A DNA stretch of 64,000 nt, from positions 124,001 through 188,000 of the forward strand of contig CAVXUX010000002.1 of assembly GCA_963765135.1 (NCBI GenBank), given 5' to 3'. Both the position numbers and the translations under genes were made by a program. Within the stretch, counting starts at the first letter, position 1. Every line of letters starts with the position of its first letter. Of this stretch, positions 52,186-61,487 are shown in pieces. The DNA is from JACVRW01 sp963765135 (lineage in GTDB: Bacteria > Actinomycetota > Thermoleophilia > Solirubrobacterales > Thermoleophilaceae). The notes under the pieces were generated by a model. It worked only from the letters and a program-made list of their open reading frames with translations, made no database searches and was not told the origin of the DNA.

Positions 52186-53341
52186 CTAGGACGTCAGCGC
52201 CTGCGCCGCGGCCCGCCCGCTGCGGATCGCGCCTTCCATCAGGGCCGCATGGGCGCCGCCCAGGTGCTCGCCGGCGAAGGCCAGCGGCCCGGTTGGGCGC
52301 GCCGCCAGTTCCGCCAGCTCCGCCGGGGGCGAGGTGGAGTACGCGCCGCCGGGCCAGGTGGACAGCAGCGCACCGCCTGTGTCGAGCTCGAGGTCCGGCC
52401 GCAGGCGCTCAAGCGACGCCAGCCAGCGCTCGGGGCCGGCGGACACCTCGAGCCCCGCGAGCCCCTCGGGCGATCCGGCGAAGCAGCTCACCACCGGTTG
52501 CGGCTCGTCGCCGGCGCCGGTCGCGGTCCAGCTCCAGTAGCGCTCGGGCACCGACATCACCGCGCTCGGCGGCGCCGGATGGCGCAGCGGGACGAACAGC
52601 TTGGCCGCCTCTCCGTAGAGCACGCGCCCCATCGCGTCGGCCAGCGGCGCCGGCAGCGCCGGCTCGAAGGCGATCCGGCCGAGCCGGCTGGCCGGCACGG
52701 CGACCACGCACGCGTCCGCCTCGAGCTCGCCCACTCGCACCCCGCCGTCGCCCCACACGATCCGTTCGACCGGGCGATTCCAGGCGCACGTCGAGCGTCT
52801 CGGCCAGCGCCAGCGGCAGGCTCTGGTTGCCTCCGGCGATGCTCGGCGCGGGCTCCTGGTCCACGTGGGCGATACCGCCGAGGTCGCGGGCGGCGACCAG
52901 GTCGGCGCTGTTGGCGCTCGAGATCTCGACGCGGGCGAGCAGCGCCTCGCGGGCGCCCGGCGCGGCGTCGAGGCCCTCGAGGAAGCGCCGCGCGGTCAGG
53001 TCCGGCGCGCCCTCCGCGAGCGCTCGCCCGACCGCGTCCACCGCTTGGACCAGCTCGTCCGGGGTCACGCCGACGCCGCGCGGCTCGCGGTTGCCGTAGC
53101 GCATGCCCTTGTCCCACAGGCCGAGCCCGAGGCGCTCGGCCAGCTCGCGGATGGCGGTGTTGCCAGGCAGGATGAACTCCGCTCCCATCTCGACCACCGC
53201 CCCGTTGTCGAGCCGCCGCGACCAGACCCGGCCCCCGACGCGGTCGCGCGCCTCGAGCACGACGACCTCGGCGCCAGCCCGCTGCAGCTCGTCAGCGGCC
53301 ACCAGGCCGGCCAGACCGGCGCCGATGACCACGGCTTTCAA
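52186..53341 (-). CDS. FAD-dependent amine oxidase (flavin monoamine oxidase-like), apparent frameshift near 52776
   Basis: The N-terminal FAD motif is VVIGAGLAGLVAADELQRAGAEVVVLEARDRVGGR, with VEMGAEFILPGNTAIRELAE after it. From about 52776 the sense continues in the next frame (ADACVVAVPASRLGRIAF, ERYWSWTATGAG, GPLAFAGEHLGGAHAALMEGAIRSG), ending with the typical C-terminal FAD motif. Removing one base in cctggaat restores 384 residues. The start is TTG 53341 with AAGGGGGAG a few nt upstream. The substrate (amine, polyamine or protoporphyrinogen-like) is unknown. It diverges from the MerR gene. Confidence 0.83.
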
Positions 53342-53350
53342 AGCTCCCCC

Positions 53351-53381
53351 TTGACCCTGACACGATGTGAGGCCGCAGACT
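53351..53381 (+). promoter_or_regulatory. MerR-type promoter with 19-bp spacer
   Basis: TTGACC (53351-53356) and CAGACT (53376-53381) are 19 bp apart, the over-long spacing typical of MerR-activated promoters. A weak dyad (TnACA...TGTnA, 53357-53369) lies in the spacer. It reads into the MerR gene, so autoregulation is likely. Confidence 0.45.
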
Positions 53382-53391
53382 GCCTCGGGTC

Positions 53392-54210
53392 ATGTTCAAC
53401 ATCGGAGAATTCGCCAGGCTCGGTCGGGTCTCGGTCCGGATGCTGCGGCACTACGACGCGATCGGCGTGCTCACGCCGGCCGCCGTCGATCCGGACAGCT
53501 CCTACCGGCTCTACTCGATCGATCAGCTCCCCAGGCTGAACCGCCTGATCGCCCTCAAGGACCTCGGGTTCAAGCTCGAGCAGGTGGGGGCGATGCTGGA
53601 CGAGTCGATCGACGCGGACGAGCTGGCGGGCATGCTGCGGTTGCGGCGCGCCGAGCTCGAGTCGCAGATCACGGCCGACACGGGCCGGCTCGCGCGGGTC
53701 GAGGCGAGGCTCCGATCGATCCAGGAGGAAGGTCAGATGATCACCCAGGACGTCGCACTCAAGTCCGTGCCCCAGGTCCGCGTTGCCGAGTTGAGCGGCA
53801 CCGCCGGAAGCTGGGCCCCGGAGGACATCGGCCCCGAGATCCGCTCGCTGTTCGGCCAGCTCGGCGAGCGCCTCGCGGCCGCCGGCGTGCAGCCGGTTGG
53901 CGACCCGATCGCCCACTACGAGCCGCGTGACGACGACACGATCACCGTCAGCGCGGCGATCCCGGTCGAGGCCGACGTCGGCGAGCGAGACGGGTTCACC
54001 GTCACGGACCTGCCGCCGCTCGAGCGAGCCGCGACGCTGCTCCACCACGGCTCGATGGACGGGTGCGTTCCGTCCTACGAGGCGCTCGGCCTGTGGATCG
54101 AGGAGAACGGCCTGCGCAGCGTCGGCCTCTCGCGCGAGGTGACGCTCCAGTGCCCGGCCGACGAGGACGGCTGGGTCACCGAGCTGCAGATGACCGTCGT
54201 CGACGCCTGA
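53392..54210 (+). CDS. MerR family regulator with GyrI-like effector domain
   Basis: The 272-residue protein has an N-terminal HTH (FNIGEFARLGRVSVRMLRHYDAIGVLTPA), coiled-coil dimer helix (ELAGMLRLRRAELESQITAD) and a C-terminal GyrI-like/BmrR-type domain (LKSVPQVRVAELSG, ending TELQMTVVDA). Such regulators sense bulky drugs or metabolites. The start is close to the predicted promoter, giving a very short leader. The divergent amine oxidase is a candidate target. Confidence 0.9.
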   Translation: MFNIGEFARLGRVSVRMLRHYDAIGVLTPAAVDPDSSYRLYSIDQLPRLNRLIALKDLGFKLEQVGAMLDESIDADELAGMLRLRRAELESQITADTGRLARVEARLRSIQEEGQMITQDVALKSVPQVRVAELSGTAGSWAPEDIGPEIRSLFGQLGERLAAAGVQPVGDPIAHYEPRDDDTITVSAAIPVEADVGERDGFTVTDLPPLERAATLLHHGSMDGCVPSYEALGLWIEENGLRSVGLSREVTLQCPADEDGWVTELQMTVVDA

Positions 54211-54220
54211 CGGCGCGGCG

Positions 54221-56285
54221 CTAGCGCCGCGCGATCGCATCCACCACCAGCGATCCGTCGGCGTGCACCATCACGGGGTTGAGCTCGACCAGCGCCAGGC
54301 CCTGGTCGAGCACCAGCTTCCCCACGCCGGCCGCCAGCGTGGCCACCGCCGCGAGATCCAGCGGCGGGCGGCCGCGCTGGCCGGTCAGCAGGCCGGCCCC
54401 GCGCAGGCCGCGCAGCGCCGTCTCCACCCGTTCCGGGCCGGCGGGCAGCGGGACGATCGCGACGTCGTCGAAGGCCTCCGTCCAGATCCCGCCGAGCCCG
54501 ACCACCAGGGCCGGCACCACGCCGTCGGTGCGCGCACTCACGAGCAGCTCCACGCCGGGCGGGCTCATCCGCTCCGCCAGCACCGCCGCGCCGTCGACGC
54601 CCAGGGCGGCCAGCCGCCGGTGGGCGCCGCGCACGTCCTCCTCTGAGTGCAGGTCGAGGGCGAGTCCGCCCAGCTCGCTCTTGTGGAGCAGGCCCGCACC
54701 CGACAGCTTGAGCGCGACCGGGCCGCCCAGCTCGGCGAGAGCGAGGACGGCGTCGTCCTCGCCGTCGACCAGGCGTCCCTCGACGACCGGCAGCTCGGCC
54801 GCGCGAAGCAGGTGCTTCGCCTCGTGCTCGGCGAGCCAGCCGTCCGCGCCGGGCGACTGCTGCAGCGAGGCGGCGGCGGCCCCGACCTCGCGCAGCCGCG
54901 CCGGGTCTCCCGGCGGCTGCCGCAGCGCCGCCACGCACGCCAGCCCCGTGCGCAGCCCCGCGACCGCCGGGATGCCCGCGGCCGCGAAGCGGACCGCGGC
55001 CTCGTCGTCGAGCAGCTCGGGCAGGGTGGAGGCGAGCACGATCGGGGCCGGGCTGCCCGCGGCGCCGGCGAGGATCCCCTCGCGCACCGCGCTCCAGCTC
55101 GCGTCGGGCGCCCCGTCGATGCCGGCCGGCTGGTCGTACAAGACGAGCACCTGGTCGATCCCCGGATCGCTCCCGGCGGCGACCACGATGTCGCGCAGCG
55201 GCTCCACCTCGCCCCAGATCAGCGCGGTGTAGTCGAGCGGATTGCCGACCGTCGCCGCGTCGGGCAGCAGCTCCCGCAGCCGCGCGCCGGTGGCGGGTTC
55301 GAGCGCCGGCAGCGCCAGCCCCATGCGCTCGCACTCGTCGGCCGCGAGCGCCGAGTCGCCGCCCGAGCAGGTCAGCACGGCCAGCCCGCCGCCGCCGGAC
55401 GGCCGCGCGTCCGGCACGGCCAGCACCTTGGCCAGCTCCAGCAGCTCGTGCACGTCCGCGGCCCAGGCCGCCCCGGCCTCCTCGACCAAGCGCCCTGAAC
55501 ACGCGCTGGTCGCCCGCCACGGCGCCCGTGTGCGCGGCAGCCGCCACCGCCCCCGCCGCCGAGGAGCCCACCTTCAGCATCGCCACGCCCACGCCGCGCT
55601 CGGCGCACAGCGCGAGCGCCTCGCAGAGCCGCGCGCCGTCGCCGTCGCCCTCGAGGTAGACCGCGATCGAGCCCACGCCGTCCTCCTCGGCCAGCGCCGC
55701 GATCCACTCGGCCGGATCGAGCCCCGCCGCGTTTCCGCACGACACCACCGTGTGCAGCCGCAGCCCGCGCCGGGTGGCGAGGGTGTTGACCGCCACGTTG
55801 CCGCTCTGCGACACGAGCGCCACGGGACCGGGTTCGAGCGGGCGCAGCGCGTCGCCCCAGAGCGCCGCGCGCTCCCAGAGCGCCACGATGCCGTTGCCGT
55901 TGGGCCCGCACACCGGCAGCTCGAACCGGGCCGACGCCTCGGCCAGCTCGCGCTCCAGCTCCGCGCCGGCCGCGATCTCGCCAAAGCCCGCGCCGTATAC
56001 GACCGCCCCGCCGCAACCGGTCGAGCCCGCCTCGGCCACCGCCGCCGGCACGCCCGCAGCGGGGATGGCGACCACCACCGCGTCGGCCGGCGCGGGCAGG
56101 TCACCCAGCGCCGGGAAGCACGGCACTCCGTGCGCCTCGGTCCGGCCCGGGTTGACCCCCCAGACCGTGCCCTCGTAGCCGAGCCGCTTCAGGTTGAGCA
56201 GCGTCTCGCCGGCGTACGAGCCCTCGCGGTCGGTCGCGCCGACGACCGCGATCGTGCGCGGGTGGAGCAGGCGCGACAGGTCCAC
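54221..56285 (-). CDS. NDP-forming acyl-CoA synthetase (acetyl-CoA synthetase ADP-forming-like), apparent frameshift near 55497
   Basis: The N-terminal CoA-binding domain is LLHPRTIAVVGATDREGSYAG, VCGPNGNGIV and VALVSQSGNVAVNTLA, with the phospho-histidine loop AAHTGAVAGDQ. From 55497 the frame changes and continues with LVEEAGAAWAADVHELLELA, then an ATP-grasp domain (EAKHLLRAAELPVVEGRLV, GPVALKLSGAGLLHKSELGG, LALVELNPVMVH). Removing one base in cttggtcg gives 687 residues, the full fused alpha-beta length. It would link acyl-CoA formation to ATP and operate with the acyl-CoA dehydrogenase 4 nt upstream. Confidence 0.88.
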
Positions 56286-56289
56286 GGAG

Positions 56290-57486
56290 CTAGTGGAGGG
56301 TCCGTTCCACCCCGCGGCGCTCCAGCGCGCGGGCGATGATCAGCCGCTGGATCTCGGAGGTGCCCTCCCAGATCCGGTCCACGCGCAGCTCGCGGTAGAA
56401 ACGCTCGGCCACGTTGGTGCGCATGTAACCGCGTCCGCCGAAGATCTGCAGGCAGCGGTCGGCGCAGCGGCAGGCCGCCTCGCTCACGAACAGCTTCGCC
56501 ATCGACGCCTTGGAGTGCACGACCTTGGGGTCGGCGCCGGCGTCGGCCAGGCGCGCGACCTCGAGCGTCAGCAGGCGACCGGCGGCGGCGTCGGCCGCCG
56601 AGTCGGCCAGCGGGAACGACACGCCCTGGTAGTCCATGATCCGGCTGCCGCCCTGCTCGCGCTGGAGCGCCCAGGCCGTGGTGTCCTCGAGCAGCCGCCA
56701 CATCGAGCCCACGCCGCGCGCGGCGATGCCGATGCGCTCCTCGGTGAACCAGGCGCGCTGGAGGTCGTCGCCGCCGCCGAGGCCGCCGATCACGGCGTCG
56801 TCGGGCACCTCGACCCCGGTGAAGCGGATCGCAGGGTGACCGTGGGGGTAGGTGTGCGAGAAGGGCGGGTCGTCGACGACCTCGATGCCGCCGAGCTCAC
56901 GATCGATCAGGAACAGCGTCGGCAGCTGCTGGCCGTCGACGAGCGCGTTGGCCATGACGATGTAGACCGCGGCGATGTCGCCGTAGGTCACGAACCACTT
57001 CTCGCCGTCGATGACCCAGCCCGAGTCGGTCTTGCGCGCGGTCGTCTCGATGCGCGACGGATCGGAGCCGGCCTCGGCCTCGGTGACCGCGTAGGCGTCG
57101 TGCAGCTCGCCGCGCAGGGCGGGCTTGAGGTAGCGCTCGATCTGCTCGGGCGTGCCGTTGGCGAGCACGTTGTACGCGCCCGGCATGTGCCAGGACAGCG
57201 CGTTGGTGGAGCGGCCGAGCTGCTCCTCGACGAGGAACCACTCGGTCTTGCTCCAGCCCTGGCCGCCGTGCTCCTGCGCGTGCAGCCCGCCCGACAGGCG
57301 CGCCTCGATCGCCTCGCTCTTGATGCGCTGCTTCAGCTCGTCGGGGATCTTGCCGCCGCTGCGCTCGGCCAGCTCCTCGTTCGGGATCAGGATCTCCTCG
57401 GTGAAGCGCCGCGCACGATCCCGCAGGTCGAGCTGCTCGGGGGTGAAGTCCGTGGCGGTGACCGGCGGGGCGGGCGTGATCGTCAT
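56290..57486 (-). CDS. Acyl-CoA dehydrogenase
   Basis: The 398-residue flavoprotein has N-terminal helices (FTPEQLDLRDRARRF), AVTEAEAGSDPSRIETTA and DGEKWFVTYGDIA (FAD domain), GGRGYMRTNVAERFYRELRVDRIWEGTSEIQ with the candidate catalytic Glu, and IIARAL. It introduces an alpha-beta double bond into an acyl-CoA. It is flanked by the acyl-CoA synthetase (4 nt) and overlaps a small upstream gene by 4 bp, forming a three-gene operon. Chain length or branched substrate cannot be assigned. Confidence 0.92.
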   Translation of the reverse strand: MTITPAPPVTATDFTPEQLDLRDRARRFTEEILIPNEELAERSGGKIPDELKQRIKSEAIEARLSGGLHAQEHGGQGWSKTEWFLVEEQLGRSTNALSWHMPGAYNVLANGTPEQIERYLKPALRGELHDAYAVTEAEAGSDPSRIETTARKTDSGWVIDGEKWFVTYGDIAAVYIVMANALVDGQQLPTLFLIDRELGGIEVVDDPPFSHTYPHGHPAIRFTGVEVPDDAVIGGLGGGDDLQRAWFTEERIGIAARGVGSMWRLLEDTTAWALQREQGGSRIMDYQGVSFPLADSAADAAAGRLLTLEVARLADAGADPKVVHSKASMAKLFVSEAACRCADRCLQIFGGRGYMRTNVAERFYRELRVDRIWEGTSEIQRLIIARALERRGVERTLH

Positions 57487-57797
57487 GCGAGTCCTCCTGG
57501 AAGTCCCAGTCTCAAGTTGTCGTGGTTGTCGATGACGTCGAGCACGAGCGCGCGGGCTTGCGCGAGCTCGCCCTCACCGTCGGCGGCCCGCGCGAGCGCG
57601 GCCGCATCGGCGATGTACGCCGTCCACGCACGCTTGCTTGCGCGCGTGATCAGCTCCTCCACCCGACGCCGCTCGAGCTCGACTTCCGAGTCGGTCGGCA
57701 CCCCGCCCGCGCGCAGCGTGGCGATGGCCGCGGGCAGCTCGCGTTCGGGTTCGGGAGTGATGGAAAGCCATGCGTGACGGGTGCGGGACAGGCCCAC
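57483..57797 (-). CDS. Small hypothetical protein heading the acyl-CoA operon
   Basis: The 104-residue helical protein (ERRRVEELITRASKRAWTAY, then ELAQARALVLDVIDNHDN) begins at GTG 57797 and overlaps the acyl-CoA dehydrogenase by 4 bp (ATGA). It has no recognised family and no membrane segment. The overlap and its divergence from the Rieske oxygenase gene support it as real. It may be a regulator or accessory factor. Confidence 0.6.
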   Translation of the reverse strand: MGLSRTRHAWLSITPEPERELPAAIATLRAGGVPTDSEVELERRRVEELITRASKRAWTAYIADAAALARAADGEGELAQARALVLDVIDNHDNLRLGLPGGLA

Positions 57798-57843
57798 GGG
57801 GCCATGGTATCATGCGACTGATCACAAAGTCAGGATCCCCCGC

Positions 57844-58956
57844 GTGGCCACGATCGAGAGCCCTTCGCACACCTCCAGAGCCCTTCCCGCCCGCGCCTAT
57901 CGCGATTCCGACGTCGCCGAGCTCGAGCTCGAGCGCATCTTCGAGCGCACCTGGCAGTTCGCGGCGCACGTCTCGCGCCTGCCGAACCCCGGCAGCTACC
58001 TGACCGCGACCGCCGGCCGCCAGCCGGTCCTCGTGCTGCGCGACCACGACGGCACGCTGCGCGCGTTCCGCAACGTCTGCCGCCACCGCGGCTCGCGCCT
58101 GCTGTCCGGATCGGGCGAGTGCGGCAAGGCGATCCGCTGCCGCTACCACGGCTGGACCTACCGGCTCGACGGCGAGCTGATCGGCGTGCCGGAGGCCCGC
58201 TCGATCCCGGACCTCGACAAGTCGGCGCTCGGCCTGTTCCCGGCGCGGGTGGAGACCCTCGCGGGTCTCGTGTTCGTCAACCTCGACATCCACGCCCGCC
58301 CGCTCGCCGAGCAGGTGCCGGGCCTGGCGGAGCGGTTCGCCGAGTACGGCATCGAGGACCTCGTTCCGCACAAGCCGCTCGACGGCACCCAGCCGGCGAA
58401 CTGGAAGATCGTCGCCGACAACTACCTCGAGGGCTACCACGTGCCGATCGCCCACCCCGGGCTGATGCGCCTCTACGACTACAAGAACTACAACGTGGAG
58501 CTGCACGACGGGTACGTCTGGTTCGACGCCCCGCTGCGCGACAAGCCCTCCGGCAACCTGATGGAGCGCGCCTACCAGCGCCTCGTCTCGCCGATGCCCG
58601 GCCTGCGCGAGGAGCACCGCCGCATCTGGCGCTACATCTTCATCTATCCCAACACCGCGATCGACCTCTACCCCGATCAGGTCTGGGTGTGGAAGCTCGA
58701 CTCCGACGGCCCGAAGGCCACGCGCGACACCGCGATGCTGTACCGCCACCCGAATGCCTCGGCGCGCACCCGCCTGGCGCAGTACTTCAACCGCAAGGTG
58801 AACGCGCTCGTGGGCGAGGAGGACGTGGATCTGGTCGCCAACGTCCAGGCCGGGCTCGAGAGCCGCGGCTGGGAGCCCGGGCCGCTGTCGGGTCGCGAGG
58901 CGGCCGTCGGCTGGTTCGCGGACAAGATCCGGGCGGACCTGGGCGACGGGCTGTGA
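57844..58956 (+). CDS. Rieske non-haem iron oxygenase, alpha subunit
   Basis: The ~370-residue protein has Rieske [2Fe-2S] ligands in NVCRHRGSRLLSG (C-x-H) and RCRYHGWTYR (C-x2-H). The mononuclear iron site is in NWKIVADNYLEGYHVPIAHPG (two His) and later residues. The start is set at GTG 57844, since the sequence before it is unlike the family. No ferredoxin or reductase subunit is adjacent. Possible substrates are aromatic acids or quaternary amines. It is coupled to the following TetR gene (GTGA). Confidence 0.9.
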   Translation: MATIESPSHTSRALPARAYRDSDVAELELERIFERTWQFAAHVSRLPNPGSYLTATAGRQPVLVLRDHDGTLRAFRNVCRHRGSRLLSGSGECGKAIRCRYHGWTYRLDGELIGVPEARSIPDLDKSALGLFPARVETLAGLVFVNLDIHARPLAEQVPGLAERFAEYGIEDLVPHKPLDGTQPANWKIVADNYLEGYHVPIAHPGLMRLYDYKNYNVELHDGYVWFDAPLRDKPSGNLMERAYQRLVSPMPGLREEHRRIWRYIFIYPNTAIDLYPDQVWVWKLDSDGPKATRDTAMLYRHPNASARTRLAQYFNRKVNALVGEEDVDLVANVQAGLESRGWEPGPLSGREAAVGWFADKIRADLGDGL

Positions 58957-59564
58957 ACGCCGAGCCCGCCGTCGCCGAGGGCGCGCGCGAGCGGATCCTC
59001 GCCGCCGCGGTGGAGCGCATCGCGACGGACGGGATCGACGACGTGCGCATCGCCCGCATCGCGATGGACGCCGGCGTCTCGACGTCGCTCGTCCACTACC
59101 ACTTCGAGACCCGCGACGCCCTGCTGGAGCAGGCGCTGGAGTACTCCTTCGAACTGGCCGGCGACGTGCGCATCGGCGAGGAGGAGGGCGAGGTTCCGAA
59201 CCACACGCGCCGCCTGGCGGCGATGGTCGACCAGTGCCTGCCGTACCCGGGCGAGCTCGAGCGCGACTGGATCCTCTGGGTCGAGCTGTGGCTGCGTGCC
59301 GTGCGCCACACCGAGCTGCGCCCCACCGCGGCGCGCCTCTACGGGCGCATGCGCCGCTGGTTCGCCGAGGCGATCGCCGCGGGCGTGGACGCGGGTGAGT
59401 TCGACGCGAGCGTGGATCCGGAGCGCACGGCCGACCGCGTGCTGGCGCTGTGCGACGGATTCGGGGTGCGCGCCCTGCTCGGCGATCTCGAGATCGACGA
59501 GGCCCGGGCGGAGGTGTGGGCTGTGTTGTCGCGAGATCTGGATGGCACGCAGAACCCTCGCTAG
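58953..59564 (+). CDS. TetR/BetI-like transcriptional regulator
   Basis: The 203-residue protein has an HTH (RERILAAAVERIATDGIDDVRIARIAMDAGVSTSLVHYHFETRDALLEQAL) and a TetR_C-type effector domain. The SLVHYHF motif is common in BetI-like members. It overlaps the Rieske gene by 4 bp, so it likely controls that gene and perhaps the divergent acyl-CoA operon through the 57798-57843 gap. The end overlaps the next gene by 23 nt. Confidence 0.9.
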   Translation: MNAEPAVAEGARERILAAAVERIATDGIDDVRIARIAMDAGVSTSLVHYHFETRDALLEQALEYSFELAGDVRIGEEEGEVPNHTRRLAAMVDQCLPYPGELERDWILWVELWLRAVRHTELRPTAARLYGRMRRWFAEAIAAGVDAGEFDASVDPERTADRVLALCDGFGVRALLGDLEIDEARAEVWAVLSRDLDGTQNPR

Positions 59565-60963
59565 CGCCGCGCTGACCCTGCTGGCGCTGCTCGCCTTCAC
59601 GGGCGGCGCGCGGGCCGAGCCGGTGACGGTGATGACGTTCAACGTCTGGTACGGCGGCGTGCAGGTCGACTTCCCCGCGATCGGACGCGCGATCCGCGCC
59701 GCGGACGCCGACATCGTCGGCGTGCAGGAGCCGGAGGGGCGGCTGCGCCGGATCGCCCGCTCGGCCGGGTTGCCGTACGTGGACGAGACGCTGCACGTGA
59801 TCTCGCGCTATCCGCTGTTCGCGGCCGACGTGGGCGGGGTGCGGGTTGCCTACGCGGCGGTGGACCTAGACCACGTGGTGGCGATCGCGAACGTGCACCT
59901 GACCGCCACGCCGTACGGGCCGGAGTGGATTCGCGACGGGCGCTCGGTCGCGGCCGTGCTGAAGCTCGAGCGCGAGACGCGCCTGCCCGAGATCAAGCCC
60001 TACCTGCGGCCGCTGGCGGCGCTGGCGCGGCGCGGCGTGCCGGTCTTCCTGACCGGCGACATGAACTCGCCTTCGCACCTCGACTGGCCGTCGCTGGAGT
60101 GGCCGGTGTCGAAGGCGCTCGCCGACGCCGGCTTCCGCGACTCGTATCGCGACGCCCATCCCGACCCGGTGGCGCGCCCTGGGCTGACCTGGACGCCCGG
60201 CACGCCGCCGCCCCTGATCAAGCCGAACGAGACACTCGACCGGATCGACTGGGTGATGGCGAGCGGGCCGTCGACGACGCTGTCGAGCCGGCTGGTCGGG
60301 GAGGCCGGCGGACCGGACGTGGACGTGGGGCTCGATCCCTGGGGATCCGACCACCGGGCGGTCGCGTCCACCTTCGACGTGACGCCGGGGCCGGCGCCGA
60401 AGCTCGTGACCGCGTCGCCGCGCGTGGCGCGGCTGGGTCAGACGCTGACGATCAGGTACACGACCACCGCGGGGCGCGGACGGCGGATCGGGATCCTCCC
60501 CGCGCACGGCGACCGCCCGATCGTCACGCTGCCGATCCTCGACGCCAGCGACCACCTCGCGGCGTTCTTCGGCACGCGCTCGCTCGGCGCCGGCGCCTAC
60601 CGGGCGGCGCTGCTCGGCCGGCGCGGGGAGATCCAGGCGAGCTCGCCGTTCTGGGTGCTGCCGCGCGGTGCCCGGCCGCGCATCGCGGCGACCCAGCGCA
60701 GCTTCGCGGCCGGCCAGCCGATCCGCTTGCGCTGGCGCAACGCGCCCGGCAACAAGCTCGACTGGGTCGGGATCTTCCGCGCGGGCCCGCTCGACGTCTA
60801 CGACTACCTGGGGTTCAGCTACCTCGGCGCGCTGCCGCACGGCAGCGTCAGCTTCGCGCCGGGCGACCTCTACACGAAGCTGAAGCCGGGGCGCTACGTG
60901 GCCGGGCTGTTCCTCGACGACGGCTACTCGCTGCTGGCGCGCACGACCTTCCGCGTGCGCTAG
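59542..60963 (+). CDS. Secreted endonuclease/exonuclease/phosphatase-fold protein
   Basis: The 473-residue protein has a signal peptide (LLALLAFTGGARAEP), then an EEP fold: VMTFNVWYGGVQVDFPAI, IVGVQEPEGRL (metal Glu), VFLTGDMNSPSHLDW (Asp/Asn), DRIDWVMASGP and DPWGSDHRAV (catalytic His). The C-terminal ~200 residues look like two Ig-like beta domains. It may act on extracellular nucleic acid or phospholipid. The start ATG 59542 overlaps the TetR end. Confidence 0.87.
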   Translation: MARRTLASAALTLLALLAFTGGARAEPVTVMTFNVWYGGVQVDFPAIGRAIRAADADIVGVQEPEGRLRRIARSAGLPYVDETLHVISRYPLFAADVGGVRVAYAAVDLDHVVAIANVHLTATPYGPEWIRDGRSVAAVLKLERETRLPEIKPYLRPLAALARRGVPVFLTGDMNSPSHLDWPSLEWPVSKALADAGFRDSYRDAHPDPVARPGLTWTPGTPPPLIKPNETLDRIDWVMASGPSTTLSSRLVGEAGGPDVDVGLDPWGSDHRAVASTFDVTPGPAPKLVTASPRVARLGQTLTIRYTTTAGRGRRIGILPAHGDRPIVTLPILDASDHLAAFFGTRSLGAGAYRAALLGRRGEIQASSPFWVLPRGARPRIAATQRSFAAGQPIRLRWRNAPGNKLDWVGIFRAGPLDVYDYLGFSYLGALPHGSVSFAPGDLYTKLKPGRYVAGLFLDDGYSLLARTTFRVR

Positions 60964-61443
60964 CTAGTAGCTGTAGCTGCCGCCGCTGCCGCCGCCGGAG
61001 CTCGACTTCGCCGTGCCCTCGGCATGCCACGTGAACTTCTGCCCGCCGAAGCTGTCGGTCACGTTGTCGCCGGTCGCCTTCCCATCGCTGCCGTCCTCGG
61101 CGAAGCGGTAGAGCGGACGGCCGTCGAGCGTCACTTGGCGCGACCCGTCGGGGCGCTTCACCACGCCCAGGTCGCCCGACACGCCGTCGCCGGCCGTCGG
61201 GTTGCCGGAGGGCGCCTTGAGCGGCAGCCAGATCGAGGTGCAGCCGCCTGTGCACATCACGGTGCCGCTCTTCTCCTGATCGGAGCTGTAGAGGGGAGCG
61301 CCGCTCGAATCGACGAGCTGGCCGTCGTTGGAGGACACGGTGGCGGATCCGCTGCTGGCCGTGGCGTCGCCACTGTCGCTGCTACCGCAGGCGGCGAGCA
61401 CGACCGCGAGGACGAGGGTGAGGGCGGTGAGCATGAGCTTCAT
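60964..61443 (-). CDS. Lipoprotein with COG4315-type repeats
   Basis: The 159-residue protein has a lipobox (VVLAACGSSDSG), a Ser/Ala-rich linker, and two repeats typical of the secreted repeat lipoprotein family (GAPLYSSDQEKSGTVMCTGGC, then LDGRPLYRFAEDGS...KFTWHAEGT). It ends in a Gly/Ser/Tyr-rich tail. Attached to the outer face of the membrane; function unknown. Convergent with the EEP gene with no gap. Confidence 0.87.
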   Translation of the reverse strand: MKLMLTALTLVLAVVLAACGSSDSGDATASSGSATVSSNDGQLVDSSGAPLYSSDQEKSGTVMCTGGCTSIWLPLKAPSGNPTAGDGVSGDLGVVKRPDGSRQVTLDGRPLYRFAEDGSDGKATGDNVTDSFGGQKFTWHAEGTAKSSSGGGSGGSYSY

Positions 61444-61487
61444 GCGGGGGTATACGGCTGGGGCGGCGTGGCGGACTTAAGGAGGTC

